DNA from: JBDZUZ01 sp040255445
GTDB lineage: Bacteria; Planctomycetota; Phycisphaerae; Phycisphaerales; UBA1924
Assembly (NCBI GenBank): GCA_040255445.1
Contig: JBDZUZ010000025.1
Span: 1-30,642, forward strand
Reading direction: 5' to 3'
Length of the DNA stretch: 30,642 nucleotides
The notes under the pieces were generated by a model. The model made no database searches. It had not been told where the DNA came from and was given only the letters and a program-made list of their open reading frames with translations. Shown here piece by piece: positions 28,347 to 30,642 of this stretch (its first letter is position 1; every line of letters starts with the position of its first letter). A program made the translations under genes and the position numbers.

Positions 28347-30308
28347 TCAGCCCGCGGCGGGCTCGGGCCGATCGCCGGGCTCATCGGAGCGCGACTTGTA
28401 CCCAAGGCGACGCTGTACCGCGGAGAGGGAGAAGACACCCTCCTCCTGCGGGATGTCGACGCCCAGCAGTTCGATCCCCGCGAGCTGCGCCATCGACGAG
28501 GGCGGCAACTGGCGGAACTGCTCGATGGTGATCGGAGCGAGGTTCTCGATCTGCAGAACACCCAGGGCGAGGGCCCGCGGCAGCGGCTCGACCACCGTCC
28601 GCATCGCGAGGTTCTCCGGCGTCGCCTGCCCGGCGTAGCCGAGTTCGTACGCGGCGTTCATCGCCTTCTCGCGTAGCGATTCGCTGTCGAGCGCCTGCTC
28701 GGCCGAGCGCACCTGCACACCCGTCACGCGGATCGACGTCAGCTTCGTGGGCACGGGGGTCGATGTTGCCTCCGGCAGCGCGGCGATCGCGGCGTCGAGG
28801 CCATCGGTCCTGGCGATCTGCGCGATGCGGTCGGCATCGGCGACGAGCAGGTCGTAGGCCTTGAGCTTCTTGACATCGGTCACGACCTGCCTGCGCACTT
28901 CCTCGAGCGAGGCCGGGGGCGCGGTCGGGCGCGTGTCGAGCACCGTGAGGTAATAGCGGTTGCCGAGGGCGTCGGTGATCTCGCCCATCACGAAGGGCAC
29001 GCCCGCCTGCACGATCAGGCCGCGGTTGGGGTTGAGCTTCCGCTCGGCGGTGATGAGCTCGCCGATCGGGCCCTGCACCGTGCCGGCGCGGAACTGCGCA
29101 TTGCCGATGCCCGGGAGCGTGCCGATCTCATCGAGCCGCACCCAGTCCTCGCCGATCGTCGTGACGCCCGGACGCGGGATCTGCACACCCGTCGCCGCGT
29201 TGACGCTGTCGACCAGTTCTTCGGCGATCTGCGAGAACTTCGGGCGCTCCTCGCTCCAGTTCTCCGGCAGGACGCGGTATTCCTCATCCTGATCGAGCTT
29301 TCGGGTGGCGGCCTGCACGCGGGCGCGGACGAGGCGATCGGCCTCCGCGTACACCGCGACGAGCTTCTCGCGCTTGAGCTCCGCTTCGACCCGCGGCTTC
29401 TCGGCATCGAACTCGCCCGGGAACTGCGCCCGGTTCTGCAGCCAGAACTTGTTCACCGCGACCGGGTCGAGCCGGATGGCGTCGAGGATCGCGTTGCGGT
29501 CGAGCGTCATCCACTCGAGCTTGACCCGCGGCGGCTGGACATAGCCGAAGCCGAAGAGGTTGTCGGCGGTGAAAGTGCCCGCGGTGATCTCGCGGTACTT
29601 CTCGTAGTGGGCGAGGATCTCGGCCTCCGTCGGCTCCGCAGCACTGGCGAGGTAGAGCTCGGCGGGGGCGACAAAGCCCTGAGCGCTCGCCGTGTCCTGC
29701 ACCTGGCGGACGGCGAGCACGGCGCGGGGCTCGGAGATCCGCGGCATGGTCGCGTAGAGCTCGGCCATCCGCATCACGCCGCGGAGCTTGGCCAGGGCCA
29801 TGTCGATCTGCATCGGTGTGAGCGCGCCGCGGCCGCCCGACTGCCGGTCCTTGATGAGCAGGAGCTGCTGGATGACCGCGTTGGTCCGCTCCTGGCGCAC
29901 GACCGGGTCGGTGAAGACCGTGAAATCACCATCGCGCTGGGCCTGCTGGTACACGATCTGCACCGCGAGGCGTCCGGCTTCCTCTTCGAAGTATGCCGCG
30001 CCGTCCTCGGGGCCGCCGACGAGGCCCGCCCGCTCGGCCTCGAGCGAGAGGAGCAGCCAGTGCAGGCCCGACTCGGCGTTGATGCGGAGCGCGGCGTCGA
30101 GGCCGAGATCGGTGAGCACCGACCACTCGGCCTCGGCGAGCTGGATGTCACGCGCACGGATCGAACCGTCGCCGACGGTCGCGATGACCCGCTTGCCCGG
30201 GTCGGGCTGGAACTGGTTGGCGGTGCCGGTGAAGAGGAAGGTGACCATCAGCAGCGAGCCGCCGACGACCATGATCCACTTGTTGTACTTGCGGAAGACT
30301 TTCAGCAT
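28347..30308 (-). CDS. PpiD/SurA-like membrane-anchored periplasmic chaperone
   Basis: The 653-residue protein has a short cytoplasmic N-terminus, one membrane helix (KWIMVVGGSLLMVTFLFTG, about residues 10-28) and a long periplasmic part. The region GKRVIATVGDGSIRARDIQLAEAEW and the helical stretch after it resemble the SurA_N-type chaperone module of PpiD. In the middle (LPENWSEERPKFSQIAEELVDSVNA and GVPFVMGEITDALGNRYYLTVLDTRP) I see only a degenerate parvulin-like domain, so isomerase activity is doubtful; E. coli PpiD is also inactive as an isomerase. It probably helps fold proteins leaving the Sec translocon. The start at ATG 30308 precedes the membrane helix directly. It follows the rpsD terminator and so is probably transcribed separately. 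Confidence 0.75.
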   Translation of the reverse strand: MLKVFRKYNKWIMVVGGSLLMVTFLFTGTANQFQPDPGKRVIATVGDGSIRARDIQLAEAEWSVLTDLGLDAALRINAESGLHWLLLSLEAERAGLVGGPEDGAAYFEEEAGRLAVQIVYQQAQRDGDFTVFTDPVVRQERTNAVIQQLLLIKDRQSGGRGALTPMQIDMALAKLRGVMRMAELYATMPRISEPRAVLAVRQVQDTASAQGFVAPAELYLASAAEPTEAEILAHYEKYREITAGTFTADNLFGFGYVQPPRVKLEWMTLDRNAILDAIRLDPVAVNKFWLQNRAQFPGEFDAEKPRVEAELKREKLVAVYAEADRLVRARVQAATRKLDQDEEYRVLPENWSEERPKFSQIAEELVDSVNAATGVQIPRPGVTTIGEDWVRLDEIGTLPGIGNAQFRAGTVQGPIGELITAERKLNPNRGLIVQAGVPFVMGEITDALGNRYYLTVLDTRPTAPPASLEEVRRQVVTDVKKLKAYDLLVADADRIAQIARTDGLDAAIAALPEATSTPVPTKLTSIRVTGVQVRSAEQALDSESLREKAMNAAYELGYAGQATPENLAMRTVVEPLPRALALGVLQIENLAPITIEQFRQLPPSSMAQLAGIELLGVDIPQEEGVFSLSAVQRRLGYKSRSDEPGDRPEPAAG

Positions 30309-30384
30309 GGCGGGATCGATCCGTTCGCGATTGAGCCCCGCCGAGCGCCGGCGGGCCGTCCTCAACGATAACCCCCAGAAACAA

Positions 30385-30418
30385 CATCGGCCGACCGGAT
30401 TGCCCCGATCGGCCGATG
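30385..30418 (-). terminator. Terminator after rpsD
   Basis: CATCGGCCGA (30385-30394) and TCGGCCGATG (30409-30418) form a perfect 10-base stem with a 14-base loop. On the minus strand TTGTTTCTGG follows. It lies about 40 bases past the rpsD stop. Confidence 0.75.
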
Positions 30419-30458
30419 CTTCTGCCACACGCGGCCCGGCGAGCCGGGCACGCGACGA

Positions 30459-30642
30459 TTAGCGGTAGAACTCGATGATCAGGTTGGTGTTGACGTCGAA
30501 CGGAATCTGGTCCGTCGTCGGCAGGGCCACAACCTTGACCGTCAGCTCGGAGGGGTTCGGCTCGATCCAGCCGGGGACCTCGAAGCCGGCCATGGATTCC
30601 ATGGCCTCCTTCGCGAGCTTCTTGGCCTTCTCCTTCATCGAC
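30459..30642 (-). CDS. rpsD: 30S ribosomal protein S4, C-terminal part (gene runs off the right edge)
   Basis: The minus-strand frame enters at the right edge and ends at TAA (30461-30459). The visible part reads KEKAKKLAKEAMESMAGFEVPGWIEP, then VKVVALPTTDQIPFDVNTNLIIEFYR. The ending ALPTxxxIPxDVNxxLIxEFY is the conserved C-terminus of S4, a primary 16S rRNA-binding protein that nucleates 30S assembly. About 60 codons are present. A terminator follows, so it is the last gene of its unit. Confidence 0.92.
   Translation of the reverse strand, partial: SMKEKAKKLAKEAMESMAGFEVPGWIEPNPSELTVKVVALPTTDQIPFDVNTNLIIEFYR

Noticed and set aside
28347..30308. Active parvulin peptidyl-prolyl isomerase
   Set aside because: The typical parvulin motifs could not be traced. 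Only a degenerate region is visible, so I call it a chaperone-like protein without claiming isomerase activity.

Overview
The window is high-GC, gene-dense bacterial chromosome. Outer-membrane lipid A and heptose genes (lpxK, hldE), a secreted protein with a VPLP-type C-terminal sorting signal, and a type II secretion/type IV pilus ATPase fused to an FHA domain suggest a Gram-negative member of the Planctomycetota, probably Phycisphaerae-like. This placement is inference from gene content; no marker was compared with a database. There is no rRNA gene, CRISPR array, transposase or phage gene.

Layout. 1-4753 (+): the end of an MnmE-like GTPase, a membrane-anchored TPR-like protein, an RluA/RluD pseudouridine synthase, a small unknown protein and an NHL-type propeller. 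4739-6784 (-): a macrodomain protein downstream of serS. 6917-8560 (+): FHA-GspE/PilB ATPase. 8561-9778: an AbiE-type toxin-antitoxin locus with an intact antitoxin, an elaborate repeat/operator region and a toxin gene that breaks off after about 35 codons beside two tandem palindromes. 9625-10461 (-): nitrilase-family amidase. 10682-14427 (+): maf, a 3-TM protein, lpxK and hldE. 14452-17256 (-): MDR oxidoreductase, then rplS, trmD and rpsP without rimM. 17716-18426 (+): VPLP-CTERM secreted protein. 18442-20101 (-): a GDPD-like lipoprotein, a 28-codon AbiEii toxin remnant and a second intact AbiEi antitoxin with its promoter. Then tRNA-Leu(TAA). 20355-26433 (-): six tightly spaced genes, transcribed C39 peptidase, RLAN/RimK ATP-grasp ligase, GCS2 ligase, MFS transporter, Fur regulator, VOC protein. 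26629-28302 (+): MATE exporter. 28347-30642 (-): PpiD/SurA-like chaperone and the 3' end of rpsD.

The strongest candidate for a poorly described system is the peptidase / RLAN-ATP-grasp / GCS2 cluster (22841-26433). It combines two different amide-bond-forming enzymes with a papain-like peptidase and fits a predicted but, as far as I know, uncharacterised peptide-ligation or peptide-tagging system; the adjoining MFS gene could be its transporter. The second theme is that both AbiE loci have kept the antitoxin and lost the toxin, at different points. The third is that many genes have a TANNNT -10-like box only 6-9 nt before the start codon, which suggests widespread leaderless transcription.
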